This document shows positions 1-13,348 of a DNA stretch of 64,000 nt, piece after piece. Under the pieces are notes generated by a model, which was not told the origin of the DNA, did not search any database, and saw only the letters and a list, made by a program, of their open reading frames with translations. How positions within the stretch are numbered: the first letter of the stretch is position 1; each line of letters opens with the position of its first letter. Source of the DNA: Ziziphus jujuba (Eukaryota; Streptophyta; Magnoliopsida; Rosales; Rhamnaceae); NCBI RefSeq assembly GCF_031755915.1, contig NC_083384.1, positions 32,123,501 to 32,187,500 of the forward strand. Direction: 5' to 3'. The position numbers and the translations under genes are program-made.

Positions 1-309
1 ATATTCTGGTTATCAGCATGTCAGATTGGTTTTACACCCTTTATTTCCCCCCTTTGGTAGTACAACAAAGTAGGTTATATTTTCTTGTGGTTGGGCATCT
101 TTATTTCTACGTATTTAATCTGTAAAACAAATTAAATGTGATCGCACTATTAATCATACTCTTTAGATACTTTATTTATTTACATCCATAAAGAGTGGTG
201 CAGAACAAAATTATTTCTTTTATTTCATGAAAGGCAGTGGACACATCATATTAAGCTTATCTCAGGAATTGAATCGTTTGAAGAAACATTAACTAGATCT
301 GGAAAAATC

Positions 310-1075
310 CATTTGTGCTCGATAAAGTGCATGTTGAAGACCTGAAGAAGATTGAAGACATGAAGTCTTGCTTTCTTTGAAGAGGTTGATAACTAGGATG
401 ACTAAGTTAGATTGAGTTGGTTAAGTTTTCCATATAACGAAGGTTCATTTGTGTGCATGTTAAAGCCTCGAAAAGATTGAAGACATGAAGATGTTTATTT
501 TATTTTATTTTTTTAACAGCTTGAAGTCTAGGTTGAATAGGTTAAATTGAGTTAGTTGATCCATCAAACCTAGTTTAGGATAGACTGGATGGTATTGGAT
601 GTTATAGCATAGAAAAACATAGAATGTGCTTAAGGTTTTAGATTGTCCTAAAAAAACCTAGGTTTGTGTAGGTTTTGTAGCGTTCTGAAAATGGTTAATT
701 TTGGTGCATATTGAAGACTTCTAGAAGTTTGAAGACATGGAAACTTGCATTTCTTAAAGAGCTTCTAGATTAGGTTGAATAGATTGAGTTAGTTAAGTCT
801 GTCAAACCTAGTTTAGTGTAGTATTGGATGTTATAGCATACAAAAACATAGAATAGGCAAGGTTTTAGGTTGTCCTTAGAAAACCTAGGTGGGGTGAGTC
901 TCTTTTTTTTCAAAAAACTAAGGTTTTAGGTGCATATTTTAGACCTCAAGAGGATTGAAGATATGGTGATCAAGTCAAAAGAGATGAAAACTTACTTCAA
1001 AAATGAAGATTTTGAAGGTCAAAGACTAGGTTGAATAGGTTAGGTTGAGTTATATTAAGTATTGAACTAGTGGTG
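310..1075 (+). repeat. Degenerate tandem repeat, about 4 units of 210-250 bp
   Basis: Four diverged units start near 325, 460, 705 and 930. Each carries, in order, a block like gtgcatattgaagac, then ttgaagacatg, then ggttgaataggtt / gattgagttagtt. The middle two also share aaacctagttta, ttggatgttatagcat and a gttttaggttgtcc block. The array lies in the intron upstream of the first visible HEATR6-like exon. It has no open reading frame. It may be a decayed satellite-like array or internal repeats of an old transposon. Confidence 0.6.
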
Positions 1076-1181
1076 GCTGGATGTTTCTTTGCATGATTTT
1101 CTTGTTTGGATATGTAACCATTTTTTTAATATTGTTTTTCATCTAGTTGAAGGAGGAAACTGGTTTGATGCATTTTTCCAG

Positions 1182-4100
1182 GTGTTCTTGAGACCGAAAA
1201 GAAGTCGGGTGTTCCTTTTACTTTGTTTAAGTACGCTGAACAAGTATACAACCCTGCAGTATGCTTTGAGGCTCTTCAGGTATGATTGTGGGAGCTAAAA
1301 TTTAGTTGATTTCACTAATAAAGTTTCACTTCAATTATTTGCATTTATGTCATCGCTTGTTGCGTTCTTGTAATCTTGTTCTATATTCTTTGGATTTAGT
1401 TTCATTTTTAAAACTCCTAAATGTTTTTCTTGCCTCTTACTTGGCTTTCTTATTTTCTGCATTTGGCTTTTGCTATAAAATCATTTGTTCCTGAGTGTGC
1501 TTTGAGGTCCTCGTGATACTGTCGATGTGTTTCCATCTTAGTAAAGCTGTTTGTGTGCTTTATTTAGAGTGCTTGGTGCAGAAAAAAGGTTTTTTTCTAT
1601 TTATGAGATAAGATCAGCAAGATGGAAAAATTCTTCATTTAGAACCTAAGTGTGATGGACTCACTGTTTACAATTTATTATTGTTTGGATACATTTCGAG
1701 TAGGTTGAGTTACAAGAGCTATCAGTCCGTGTGAAATGAAACAGGTGCAAATGGTGTGTCCTAAAGCTGCTGCTTGTGTTACTGAACTATGATTAGTTAT
1801 GTTAAGGTTTTGTTGAAATAGTTTGTGGCTGACTCATAGTGCATGTAGATATTATAATTCAGAATAGAGATAAGAGAAGAGATCGGATAGGATCTCAGAG
1901 ATTATGCTTGCTTTAAATTTCCAAGAAAGAGGTGCCTTGGGGTTTTTAGCACACGGGCGGGGGAAGTACTGAGCATTGAAAGTAAAAGAATCAGATCAGA
2001 ATAAAATTGTTGTAGAAAGGCAGACTCGAACAACAAAGAATATGGAAGAAAATAAAGGGTTTATTCATAAGAATCAATATGCAGATTACAAGAACAACAG
2101 ATCAGATATTCAAGAGGTTCAGATGGAAAGAAAGTATGAGAAGGAAAATCAACACTCAGTCAGGGGTATGTCAAGGAATGGTTGAACAGCTGTATTAGTA
2201 GTCATGAGAGATATGAGAGGTGACTCATGGAATAATATTCAGATGGGTGTGAGGAAATTGGTAAAAGAGTGAAGCACTCTGTTATCTTTTCAGCTTGATC
2301 AAGCTTTATGGTGGTGCAAAGAGTCTGAAGGAGCAAGAAATGTTTAGTCTAACTCCAATGGCAAACACTTTTCTGGTGCTTTTTTAGTCATGGTGGAAAG
2401 ATGAAAGTGTATATTACATATTATTGATGTAAAGATTAAATATCTTAATAGTTGGACTGCTTTAGGAGGTTTGCCTTTAAATTTATGGTCAATCAAAACC
2501 TTGAAAAGTATTGGAGAGAGTTGTGGAGGCCTTTTGGAAGTAGCTAGAAATATAAAAAAAAAAACAGAGTAATCTTGCAATGGCTAAGGATTAAAGTTAG
2601 ACGCTCTTTGATGGTTTTTATTCCTGCAAGAATCTTGTTTGAAGGCGTTGAAACCAATCTCTAGTCTTTGTATGGTCCATCAGAAAGACAATTTTATGGT
2701 TGGTTGAATAGAAAAAAGTAAAGATGGTGGAATCATGGAGGATGGTAGATCAAAAGTCATGAGATAGGTTATGATGGTAGGAGATGATGATATAGAAATT
2801 GAAGGAAATCATGCTGGGAGGATTGGCACACTTGAGCCAATGATAGATCAAAAGTCTCGAAGATCGTTCATCTGGAAGTCGAAGGGTTGAGGGGCATTCC
2901 AGATGGAAAAAAGTAGATGAAGGAACAAGTCCTCAGAATTCCTTCGCTTAAATTGCATATGCCAATCAAAATCCACAGGATTTCTTCAAGGTTTACAGAT
3001 TTACGAGTCCAAAGCTCAACTTGAATTTGTTAGCAAGAACACTAACGAAATATCACTTTTTCAGTTTTGAAGCTAGGGTTTGGGATGTTCTTGAAAGAAG
3101 CATTATAAAAACACTTAGAGAAAACTTGTGAGAGAGGGAAGAAGAGTTAGGAGCCTTTCAGATGCGGGTGTATTTTTAATCCCCTATGCTTCATATCTGC
3201 GCAATGGTTTTTTTTTTTTTTTTTTTTTTTTTTCGCGGAAAAAATAACTATTGTATCTAACTGCAGGTCAACCAGGGTAGGCCTGATTGACCATGTTGAC
3301 CTGCACCTCTGCAAATTTAGTTCCTGTTTGCTACACATTCTTTCCTACATGATCTTGGGCCAACCCTATTTTAAAGGGCCTTCTATGGGGCTTCTTGATT
3401 GTCTTAGCCTTTTCCAAGTTTCCCTAATGTTCCTTGTAGTCTATCTTTGTGAGTTTTTGAAAACAAGATAGGCTAAGCAAAACCTTTCTAGAAAGTTGCC
3501 AACCTAATTTTGCACTTAAATGGTTTTGTTGATTTTTAGACGCTTTTATATCCCTAAGACAATTTTTATGCATTTTTTTGTGCAGGCACTCAGAGCTATG
3601 TCACATAATTACCCAAGCATAATGTTTTCCTGTTGGGAAAATGTTTCAAGCATAGTTTATGGTCTTATGAGAACTCCTGAAGTTCTTACCAGACCTCAGA
3701 AGGGGCATATGGAAAACACTGTGGGACTTATTGGAGAAAAACTCATTACAGCTGGTATAAAGGTAAAATATTGTTATCCTTCTTTTAGTTCTTCTTGCTG
3801 TGGAAAAGTAAATTTTTATAATCTATTTTGTGTAAGATGTTTTTGCTTGCATCTGAAAGTGAGATGAAGTGTTCAAGTGTGGTAGTACATCATATCATTT
3901 TATTATTAGTTCCACAATTCTAAATCATATGTGTTGGTTCTTTGAATTACCATTTTGAAGTCATCGTTTCTTTCTAAAGACCTTTCCGGTGACTCGAAAT
4001 TGGTGGGTACAGAGAAAGACACCAATGGAGGACACTGTAGGTTGATGGAGAGTTCACCAACCTTCTTTGCCTTATGTTAAAATGCATCTTTCTGTGTCAT

Positions 4101-7100
4101 GAACTAGAGATTGATGGTGCATTAATGCAAGTAGTTGTTCTGCCTTTTAAACTTATAAGTTTTTTGTCTGTTTAACTTGAAGTCAACAACTGTAATCCCT
4201 TTTGGTTATTCTGTACCTCATCATCATATTTAGTTTCTTGTGTTTGCGACTGCAATTTGCTTGTGTGGTGGTTGAAGTACTTTAAAAGCTTCATATATAT
4301 AAATGCATTAATTATATTTGCCACTTCCTATATTTTAACCTTTAAGCTCCTGCTTCTTTTATTATTGTCTGACACTGTACCATGGTTGTATCGTACAATA
4401 CATGATACGTAATGTATGAGAATGTCATCTCAATAGTATTTTGATACGTACTGTTAGGTGTGTTAAGAATTTCATTGTATCCACCGATACAAAAAAACGT
4501 ATCAACCAATACTTCTGATACATCGATTCACTGATATGCACACAATAAAAAAAAATGAAAAATTTTCAGAGAAAGAAAGCAGCTCATCTTTGCCAAGGAA
4601 GAATAAATAAAAAAAAAAAGAAAAAAAAAGTCTTAGGAAAAGAAACAACGCTTTGACTTCGTATTTGTGTGTTTTTCTTTTATTCAGTTGATATAAATGT
4701 TTTCTGTTTGCAGTTTGTGTTGCAATAGGAGTCTGAGATATGCCTGTTCTCCACTTGCAATTGGTGTGCATAGAAGTCTGTTATAGTGGGTCACTGTATA
4801 ACATATTTCTATTTTCTAAAATAGCAAATAAAGACAATAATTTAAACTGCATAGTATTCCTCTTAATGTATCCTTTTTTATCCCCAATTACAATTATTAT
4901 TTATTATAAACATTTATACTAACAGTTCTATGACTATACTATCACATCTCCACTAACTTTTTTTTTTTTCTTTTTTTCTTTTTTTCTTTTTTTCTTTTCA
5001 CTCTGTTTTTCATCTTCATGAAAGATTTTGTGGAACAATGGAGACATATATTTACTATGTTTTTCATCTTATGATAGATATATGTGGAATAGTAAGTATA
5101 TATATATATATATATAAAATTATATGAGCATATCTTACACGATATGTTACGATACACAATACACGTTTTAGACAAAATGATACATGATACGATACAGATG
5201 TTGACAACCATGCACTGTACAATCTTGTTGACATTTACAATGCCGTCAATAATATAAAGATTACAAATATATGGGAGCACAGTCATTATTCATTATATAA
5301 ATATGGTCAAGGGCCTGAGTGATTATTGAATAATCATGTACTGTTCACTTCCAAAAATCATGTACTGTTCACTTCCATGGCTGTTGCATTTAGTTATTGT
5401 TAATTGGAGAGTGAGAGCTTGAACAAAAAAAAAAGGAAAAAGAAAGGGTATATGAAGTGTAGGCTTGTTGATAGATTCAAATGCCATACTTCAGAAATTT
5501 GCTTCAGCTCCCTTCTCACTGTTGCTTTAAGGTTCCAGAAAATATCTTTATGCTTTGGAATGTTTGTTTATATCTTTTACACAATAATTGTATCCTCACA
5601 TTCTCCCTTTATTGCGTGGTTAAATTTGTTCAATTGGCATTTAGATGATCTTCGGAAATACATACAATGTCCAGTTCCAGAAATATGATTCTCATTTTAA
5701 CTATGCTAAAAAAAATGGTAATCACTCTTCGAAGTATTCTCTTGAATATGATTGTGTGGTGTTTTTGAAACCTGACATAGGCAACATAGATGGAAACAGA
5801 CACAGACACACACTTGCAAGATCTCTCACCCTCCTTCACTCTTTCGCTCTGTGACATGCTGACCTTTTTGTTGGTTTAATTTAATTACTGTCTTAATTTT
5901 ATCTTATATCAGGTCCTGGACGAATGCCTTCGGGCATTATCTGGATTTAAAGGAACTGAGGATCATCCAGATGATAAATTACTGTACACTCCATTTACTT
6001 CTGATTGTATAAGGATGAAGAAAGTTTCATCAGCTCCATTGTATGAACTGGATAGCTTGGAAGATGTTAAAGATGAATATAATTCATGTGAGTCAGGAAT
6101 TTTGCAGTGGTGTGAGGCAATTGAGAAACATATGCCTTTGGTTCTGCAACATACTTCAGCAATGGTTGGTTAACTGATGCGTTAAGTTTTATTGGTATAA
6201 CTGATTATAAAAGAATAAAAAGATAACCTAATAATTACATTTATTGCTAGCTATTTTTGAACTTTTTCTATTTATCTAGGTGTGTGTGTCAAGAAAGTTG
6301 GTGAAGGAGGTCTATATGTTTGTAGCTTAATTGTGATGCAAAGCAAGTTTTAGATGGAGCAGAAGATCATACTATACTCGTATCCATTATTAAAATTTCT
6401 ATGTTCTGAATAACATAATGCTTGTACATTTAAATTAACTTTGGATGCTAACTTTTCCTGTCAGGATTAGGTCCTTCAACATAAAAGGGATATAATTAAA
6501 TGGTAGCATTAGAATGACCGACTTTATTGAATATCACTTAAATGTCTAGAGCTCTAAAACATCAATATGATTTATAAGTATAATTTTATATGGTATTATT
6601 GTGAATTTATGATATCCCATGCATATATGAATACCTATAGCTATATAACTACTACTCAGCAACGAGAATAAACTATTCAAGTATCTAAACTCATCATCAT
6701 TTATGCAGGTTTGTTGTGTAATTCCATAGATGCCATGCATAAAGGAACACCTATAACTTTACAATTAGTTCTAGTTGCTTGAATATAGAAAGCAACTGAT
6801 ATAGTGATGATGAAAAATGATATTTATGTGAATGGTACCGTACACCACTAGGACAAATCTCAAATGATATTTTTATTTACATGCAATGTGAAGTCTTTAT
6901 ACAAACTCGATAGAATATGTGTTGCCTTTATCTGGAACTATCTATTTTGATAGTTACAGATCAATGGTTGGCCAGTGATTGATCCCTCAATTCACCATAA
7001 TGTGAAGTGCCAACAAATTTTAGATGCATCACAACTTTTCATATTGTATAGTAGGCTATTTAGTTATGATTGGCCAACTAGAACTCCCTTTAGACAACTC

Positions 7101-10100
7101 CATTATAGCCCGATAATAGAGATCTGATCATCCTCAATTTATTCAAAATTACCTAAAATCTAGCTGATTTCTTGTTGTTCCAATATATTTCTATCTGAAC
7201 ATCACGCCCTTTTCCTATAAGGTGAGAGCTGCATCATTTACATGTTTTGCGGGTATCACTTCCTCTGTATTCTTCTGTCTGATGAAGGAGAAACAGGAGT
7301 TCATTATTTCTTCTTTGGTAAGTTTTGCTGTAACCTGTACTGGTTCTCAGTTTGACTTATTTTGTTTTGGTGCATAGCACTAAAAGTTCTATTGTTTTAA
7401 TAGATTAGTTTATGCCTTATAAAACATTTGTAGATCTATGCTGCTGAATACGATGAGGTTCCTTCAGTTAAGTCAGCTTCTTGTCGAGCCATTGGAGTCA
7501 TTTCATGTTTTCCTGAAGTTTGTAAGAGGTGATTCAGAATTCATTGAATGCTTTAAATTTATGCTGAAATCTTGGACAGAAAATTTACTCAAATCTTAAA
7601 CCATATAGTGCAGAGATCGTTGACAAGTTCATCCATGCAGTGGATATTAACACAAGTGACCCCTCAGTCTCGGTATTTCTTTTTAGTTTTTCTGTCTTGC
7701 GTACACAATTTTATTTTATTTTTCAATCTTCTTCTTGTTGCCTATAAGTAATTTATTCCAGGTGCGCATAACTGCTTCATGGGCTTTGGCAAACATATGC
7801 GACTCTATCCATCATTGTATTAATTATTTGGCGTTGAAAGGGTCTAGTGGTGAGCTGATAGTTAGAAGAGGATGTTATTTTTTGGTTTGAATTTATTAAA
7901 TTAAAACATATTTTTCAAATTGTTGGTGATACCAATACTTTTGTGTAGAGTATAATGCAGCCTCTCGGTCAGTGACATTATTAGCCGAGTGTGCTTTGCG
8001 CCTATCGAAGGATGGAGACAAGGTAAACATCTTTATTGGCTATATTGTTGATTAATTGCTGTTTTCCTTTTGTCCTATTTGCTCCTTTTACTTCATACCT
8101 AATTCTCTTGGATTATAATGGAGGATTCCTTCCCCCTTTTCTCCCTCACAATGCTTGAATTTGGTTTGGTTAGCTGGGGAAGCTTTTTATTACCACTGCA
8201 CTGGACAATCAATAAGAACAGAGAAACAATCCTGATTTTTTTAATAAAAAATGTTGCTTTTCTAATTGTCATATCTTCCTATTTTTGGACTGCATGTGTA
8301 AATTTCTTGTTGAAATTGAATTTGGTTTTAGTATTAACTAATAGTACAGGCTTTGAAAACCTTAATTTTGTATCTCCCCTACTTTTTGGTATTGCATGGC
8401 GGACCTAACCAAGTGAAGAAATTGAGTGCAATTACCTGTATATGAGGAGAAAATATTCTCGGTTTGTATGGTTGAATGCAAATATGAGGCTCATTGCCAA
8501 GAAGTTGCATGTCAAGCAGGACTACAGAGATGGCAAGTATGATGTAACTTATAAGCTAGAAATCAGATAAAAGTACAACAATATTAAGGAGATAATGCTA
8601 CATTGACTGGATTTGTGAGAACAGAAAAGTAATCCAGGAAGTACATGGAATATTTACACTTGGATGTCATTGCTAATGTTTGTTTGAGGGCCAATAAAAG
8701 TATCCTATTACGTGGTGATAGAGTATCCTTTTCTTTTCTTTTCTAAATCTCAGTTAACTCTCATTTTTAAACTGTCTTATATGAGTTTAACCTTAAAAAC
8801 ATAAGGGAAGTTCTGAAAAAAGAGAGGCTGACGAGTTAGTATTTTGCTTGGATGGACATCGATCCATGTTTGATTTTCTTAGTGTAGGAGAGATGAGATA
8901 GAAATATTTTATGGTATAGAGGACACAGTTTAGGCATAGTTCAAGTGTCTAATTTTGATTTCTGATTTTGCATCCTGAAAACTTGCTTTGGCATGATCAA
9001 CAGTCGGCAATAAACACATATAAACAGTGGATGCATCTCAATTTGATTTCAGATCACCTTATTCTTATATGATCCATTATCAGAACATCTTATTGTTACC
9101 AGTAGCATCTCCATTTCCTCTAGTATCATTCTTCTCTTTAGTTGAGGTGTCTTCATCAGGTTGGTTGTTTTTAAGTTTTGGTCACCAAAAGATACTATAA
9201 GGGCCCATCTGGGAGTGATTCTTAGGAATCACTTGAAGTGATTTTTGAAAAATCACACAACTGGTGCTTCTTCTAGAATCAATAAATTGGTGATTTTCCA
9301 AAAACAAAATCACTAGAAATTGATTTCATATTTTGTTGCCAAACACTTTTTGAAGCACTTTTTATCTTTTTGGGAGTGCTTTTAACCATTTTAGAATCAC
9401 TCCCTAATGAGCACTAAGTTGGAAAGAATTTTCTTGTGTTTCCTAAAGTGATTATAAACTCAACTTTGAAAGTCACTTCCTTTTTGTTATCATTAGATAA
9501 AATCAAATGCTGTGAGAGCACTTGGGAATCTTTCAAGATTTATGAAATTTACAACTCCATCCGGTATTGATGACACGATGCTGGATGATACTGGCTTATC
9601 TCTAAAGAAAAAAAGCATTGGGGAGTTTCCATCAACTGGTGATTGGAAAGGCAGACATGTATATGCATCAAATTTTCATCATCCATCTTCTTTGGGTGAT
9701 GCATGTTGGCTTGACAAAACAGTGCGGGCATTTATCTCCTGTGTTACAACAGGAAATGTTAAGGTATAATACTCCTAATCTTAAATTCTAAAGAAATAAT
9801 TTTAATTAGAAAAATGAGTAGTTCATGCTTCCTTGCTGTTGTTGTTATTAGTATTATTATCATTATATTTTTTTGTGCTTTGTCATCAGTTTAATTGAGA
9901 TGTTGACAGGTGCAATGGAATGTCTGTCATGCACTGAGCAACCTATTTCTAAATGAGACATTAAGACTGCAAGATATGGATTGGTACGATATTTGCAAAT
10001 CTTATATGCTTGTATGATTAAATTGCCACTTGTTTGTCTATTTAATTTTAATTTATTTTCAGCATTTTGATGTATGCTGCCAAACTGATGGAAACTGTAT

Positions 10101-10677
10101 GGCCAATGAAAATTTATTTCTGTTATAGTACATGGTTGTGTAGTTCTCCAAAATGTTTATGTAATAGATAGTATTTCTGTTTTTATGTTTGGATCCAACC
10201 CAATAATGTATAAATACGACAAACAATAAATGGTTTTTTCCTTGTCTTTAATGTCACCTTTTTATTTGTAACTACGTTCCTTGATCTGAACCTAATCATC
10301 ACTTCTTTCTTCACTAACATTTGATCTTATCTGCTGAAAACTTCCCGAGTCTCAATTGTCTGTTTATCTTTTTATTTTTTATTTTTTTATTTTTATGTGC
10401 TTCTCACCCTCCATGTGGTTGCCTTAAATTGGGATTCCCAATTCTATTTTGGATGGCCTACATTTCATGATAAATTGTGATATCGATGATTGTATCATTC
10501 ATATAATACATAAAGGATTTTTTCTATAAAACATGGTTGTCTATGGGCGCTGAATAAATTTACATGCATACATGCCTGTCTTTTTAAGGATACGTGTGTA
10601 AATTTTTAGGTGCACAAATTATGGAGTGAGACAGACGTTTTTTGTAACATTACCAAATACATATGTATATATTTGTT

Positions 10678-10712
<35 letters not shown>

Positions 10713-13348
10713 TTTTTTTTTTCTCTCTTTAGTATACATATATATATACATATTGATTCTTCTAAGTATGGAAGTACCATTAGAGAATGTAAGCATGTGC
10801 ATACTTTTCTTTTGGCAGGGCTCCATCTGTTTTTAGTATTCTTTTACTGCTTTTACGTGATTCTTCCAACTTCAAGATCAGGATACAAGCTGCTGTGGCT
10901 TTGGCTGTGCCAGCATCAGTACTTGGTGAGTGGTAGTACAATTTGCTCCTTTCTATATCCGGTTGAATACATGGTTCTGTTTGCCTTGGAAACCCAACAT
11001 AATCGCTCTGCATTCTCAAAAGTTACAATATTTGACTGTTGTCTGATGATACATTGGGTTGGCATCTAAATTCATCTTGATGAAAGCCTGATATTTTTTA
11101 GAAGAATAAAAAAAAAGTTGGCATTATTTCTCATAAGAAGGCAAGCTAATCTTCTCTACCTTTCATCATTGTAGATTATGGAAAATCCTTCTCCGATATT
11201 GTTCAGGGTCTGGAGCATATAATTGAGAATCTAGGCTCAGACCAGATTTCGGCACCATCAAGTTTTAAATATAGGGTTGCGCTTGAGAAGCAGGTAAAAA
11301 AATTTTAGTAGTTTTTATCATTGAACATTCTGTAGATTCATGTTACTTGGGATTTTGCTATTTAATTAGACAGTTAAGTGGCAACTAAAATTGTTGAAAT
11401 ACTTATTATGTATAATATTAAATTGAAAGAAAAATGTCAACATCGGAGAGAGCTGATGTGTGGAGATAACTTCTTGCATTTCTTGCTTTTAACTTGAAAC
11501 AATTGGACTTGGAACTATATGGACAGATGTCGTTACATTTTGTAACAAATCACTAGCCAATAAGATAGAAGTGATTACGTGTGGAGATTTAATTTCCAAT
11601 CTTGGCTGATGCTCCTTGGTATTTGTTTTCTGTTTGACTAGAATTGTTTCCTACTTATTTCCTATTCTGGAGCTGTATACTTTAATCTGTATGGTTTCCT
11701 ATCCTCTTAGCTGTATGCTTATATATTATCATGTACTGGATAGAATATTATCAGAATGTAATTCAGCATTTCTGCCTACATCTTTTTTATATTCATATTC
11801 ATCAGGTTTTTGTTTTGTTTTGTTTTGTTTTTTGGGTTTTTTTCACCAAGTATTTTGAAGAATGTCAAGTTGGGAACTAATTTATTGTTTTTCACTTTTT
11901 TATTATTAAAAAATTTAGATTGGTGTAATTATCAAGATGAATACGCTTTTTTTTATATGTATCTGCTGATACTTGTTCCTGTTTATAACAAGCCCATTAT
12001 ATTGATGGATTTCTTATCAAAATAATAAATAACGAATTTCATTTGCCTGAATTCTAAACTTTTCTCTGGCTCAAATTTTTATATAAAATCAATTTTCTTC
12101 ATTTTTGGCAGACATGTAATATGGATGTAAAAAAGTATTAACTTTAGTTCTATGCTCCAATATGATCTTGATTAATAAGTTCTAGTAGGATCAAGATACA
12201 TGATTAAGATTCGTAAAATGCACTCTTTATGTTTATGCTGGTTTCTTTATATTTTTGGATGATTCTAGCGCTTTCTCTCTCTAGCTCTCTCTCTCTCTCT
12301 CTCTCTCTCTCTAGCTCTCTGAATATTAGGTAATTCTATCTCATGTGACATTCAGGTAACCTCAACCATGTTGCACGTTCTTAGCCTTGCATCCAGCAGT
12401 GATCATGATCCTCTGAAAGATTTTCTTGTCAAAGTAAGTATTTATTATAGCCAATACTAAATATGAATATTTACAATAAGTTAGTTAATCAACTGTTCAT
12501 GGGAACTTCCACTTGATCGGAGAATAAGTTTCTGAAAAATATATACGAATGGCTTATTTATTTATTGGGTAATAATTTGAATGGCTTAGTTATTTGCCTC
12601 GTTTTCTGGATGTTTTATAACTCACAATCTTCTTTATATAAAAAGATTGGAAAAGAGAAATTTAGCACTTCCATACTGTCTTAGACCTCAAAACTTGGGG
12701 ATTTTATTCCTGGTTTTGCAATTTCATGAATCTTTTATTTCTCTAAAATTTTACGAGTTACAATTTTTTTTCCCTCTAGAAATATGCTTTTCCTTGTTCT
12801 CCATGTTTTCTGGGAAATGTGTCTGTAAAACAATCTAAAGTAAATAGAAATTTGGGTTGTAAAAAGGAACAAGTATAGCTAAAAATTTAGTTGGGGAGGG
12901 AACCAAAGAAGGGTCTGGTTGCATATGTACGTGAATGGCACTGTTGTGACCTTGCTGGATCCTCAAGTCTTTCGTAGGATTTGCCATGTTGGTCTAGCCA
13001 GCTGTTTTTTAATGTTTTATTTTCTGTTTTTTTGTGCTTGTGAAATATTGTTCATTTCTCCGTTTCCTGGCCGATCTGAATAGCATAAAAATAGGATGTT
13101 TAACTTGCCTACGTCATTCTCTGTTCCTTGTGTAGAAAGCCTCAGTTCTCGAGGAGTGGTTGAAGGTGCTAAGCTTGTCGCTAGTGACAACAAGTACTAA
13201 AACAGAAGTTGAAAGTAATGGATCTACTAGGAACGAGAAGAGAGAGATGATATGTAAAGCAATTCGGTCGTTAATTGAAGTGTACAAAGGCAGAAAGCAT
13301 GATGCAATTACCCGTAAGTTTGAGAAGTTGGAGAAGAGCATAAATTGA
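1182..13348 (+). CDS. HEATR6: HEATR6-like HEAT/ARM-repeat protein, 3' part (5' exons outside the window)
   Basis: Fourteen exons join in frame with consistent phases: 1182-1279, 3586-3762, 5913-6164, 7222-7317, 7434-7528, 7609-7672, 7762-7849, 7949-8022, 9497-9763, 9910-9983, 10819-10925, 11175-11293, 12356-12433 and 13136-13348 (TGA). All junctions are GT-AG. They encode 599 C-terminal residues; the first exon enters two bases into a codon, so the gene begins upstream of the window. The product is a stack of helical repeats. Three stretches resemble the C-terminal part of animal HEATR6: VQWNVCHALSNLF (exon 9910), FKIRIQAAVALAVP (exon 10819) and FKYRVALEKQ plus LHVLSLASSSD (exons 11175 and 12356). 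The family has no catalytic motif and its molecular role is poorly known; an adaptor or scaffold role is inference. Its introns are unusually rich in transposon remains. Family assignment is firm; exact exon edges were read by eye. Confidence 0.88.
1914..2740 (+). pseudogene. LINE-like ORF1 remnant (DUF4283-type), in intron
   Basis: In shifting frames around 2452-2605 the plus strand reads WTALGGLPLNLWSIK, then LKSIGESCGGLLEVA, then LQWLRIKVR. This is the order of the plant DUF4283 / LINE ORF1 signature (GLPLHLW, IGdxCGGfi, LQWARI). A later piece reads VFIPARILFEG, fitting the next part of that module. An open stretch at 1976-2185 upstream is rich in charged residues and may be its N-terminal or linker region. 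Stops and frameshifts make it non-functional. It lies in sense orientation in the 2.3-kb intron between exons 1182-1279 and 3586-3762. No reverse transcriptase is visible, so this is only a fragment. Confidence 0.55.
4381..5212. mobile_element. Non-autonomous DNA transposon with 8-bp target duplication
   Basis: The element starts with catggttgt and ends with acaaccatg, a short terminal inverted repeat. Further in, both arms carry inverted blocks rich in atacgatac / gtatcgta. It is flanked by the same 8 bases, cactgtac, at 4373-4380 and 5213-5220, read as a target-site duplication. Length is 832 bp. There is no transposase; the interior is A/T-rich with A- and T-runs and a TA microsatellite near 5100. 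Eight-base duplications fit the hAT superfamily, but a Mutator-type origin is not excluded. It sits in the HEATR6-like intron 3763-5912. Confidence 0.65.
6590..6775. repeat. Diverged tandem duplication in intron, period about 115 bp
   Basis: A block near 6600-6655 with cccatgcatatatgaatac followed by ctatagctatataacta recurs near 6715-6770 as gccatgcataaaggaacac followed by ctataactttacaatta. It is non-coding and lies in the HEATR6-like intron 6165-7221. Confidence 0.4.
9201..9415. mobile_element. Small MITE (hAT-like), intronic
   Basis: About 215 bp, with ends that are inverted copies: gggcccatctgggagtgatt at the left, and at the right a stretch whose reverse complement is gtgctcattagggagtgatt. 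The interior is palindrome-like (agaatcact and agtgattct blocks). This GGGCC...GGGAGTGATTCT style of end is common in plant hAT-type MITEs. No exact target duplication is recognised, so the edges are approximate. It lies just upstream of exon 9497-9763. Confidence 0.5.
12274..12320 (+). repeat. CT microsatellite in intron
   Basis: A nearly pure ct run, with two cta interruptions, about 35 bases before the acceptor of exon 12356-12433. It may lengthen the pyrimidine tract. Confidence 0.9.

Noticed and set aside
10626..11069. 147-codon frame covering 10,626-11,069
   Set aside because: It reads through a TA-rich tract and covers the HEATR6-like exon 10819-10925 in the wrong frame.
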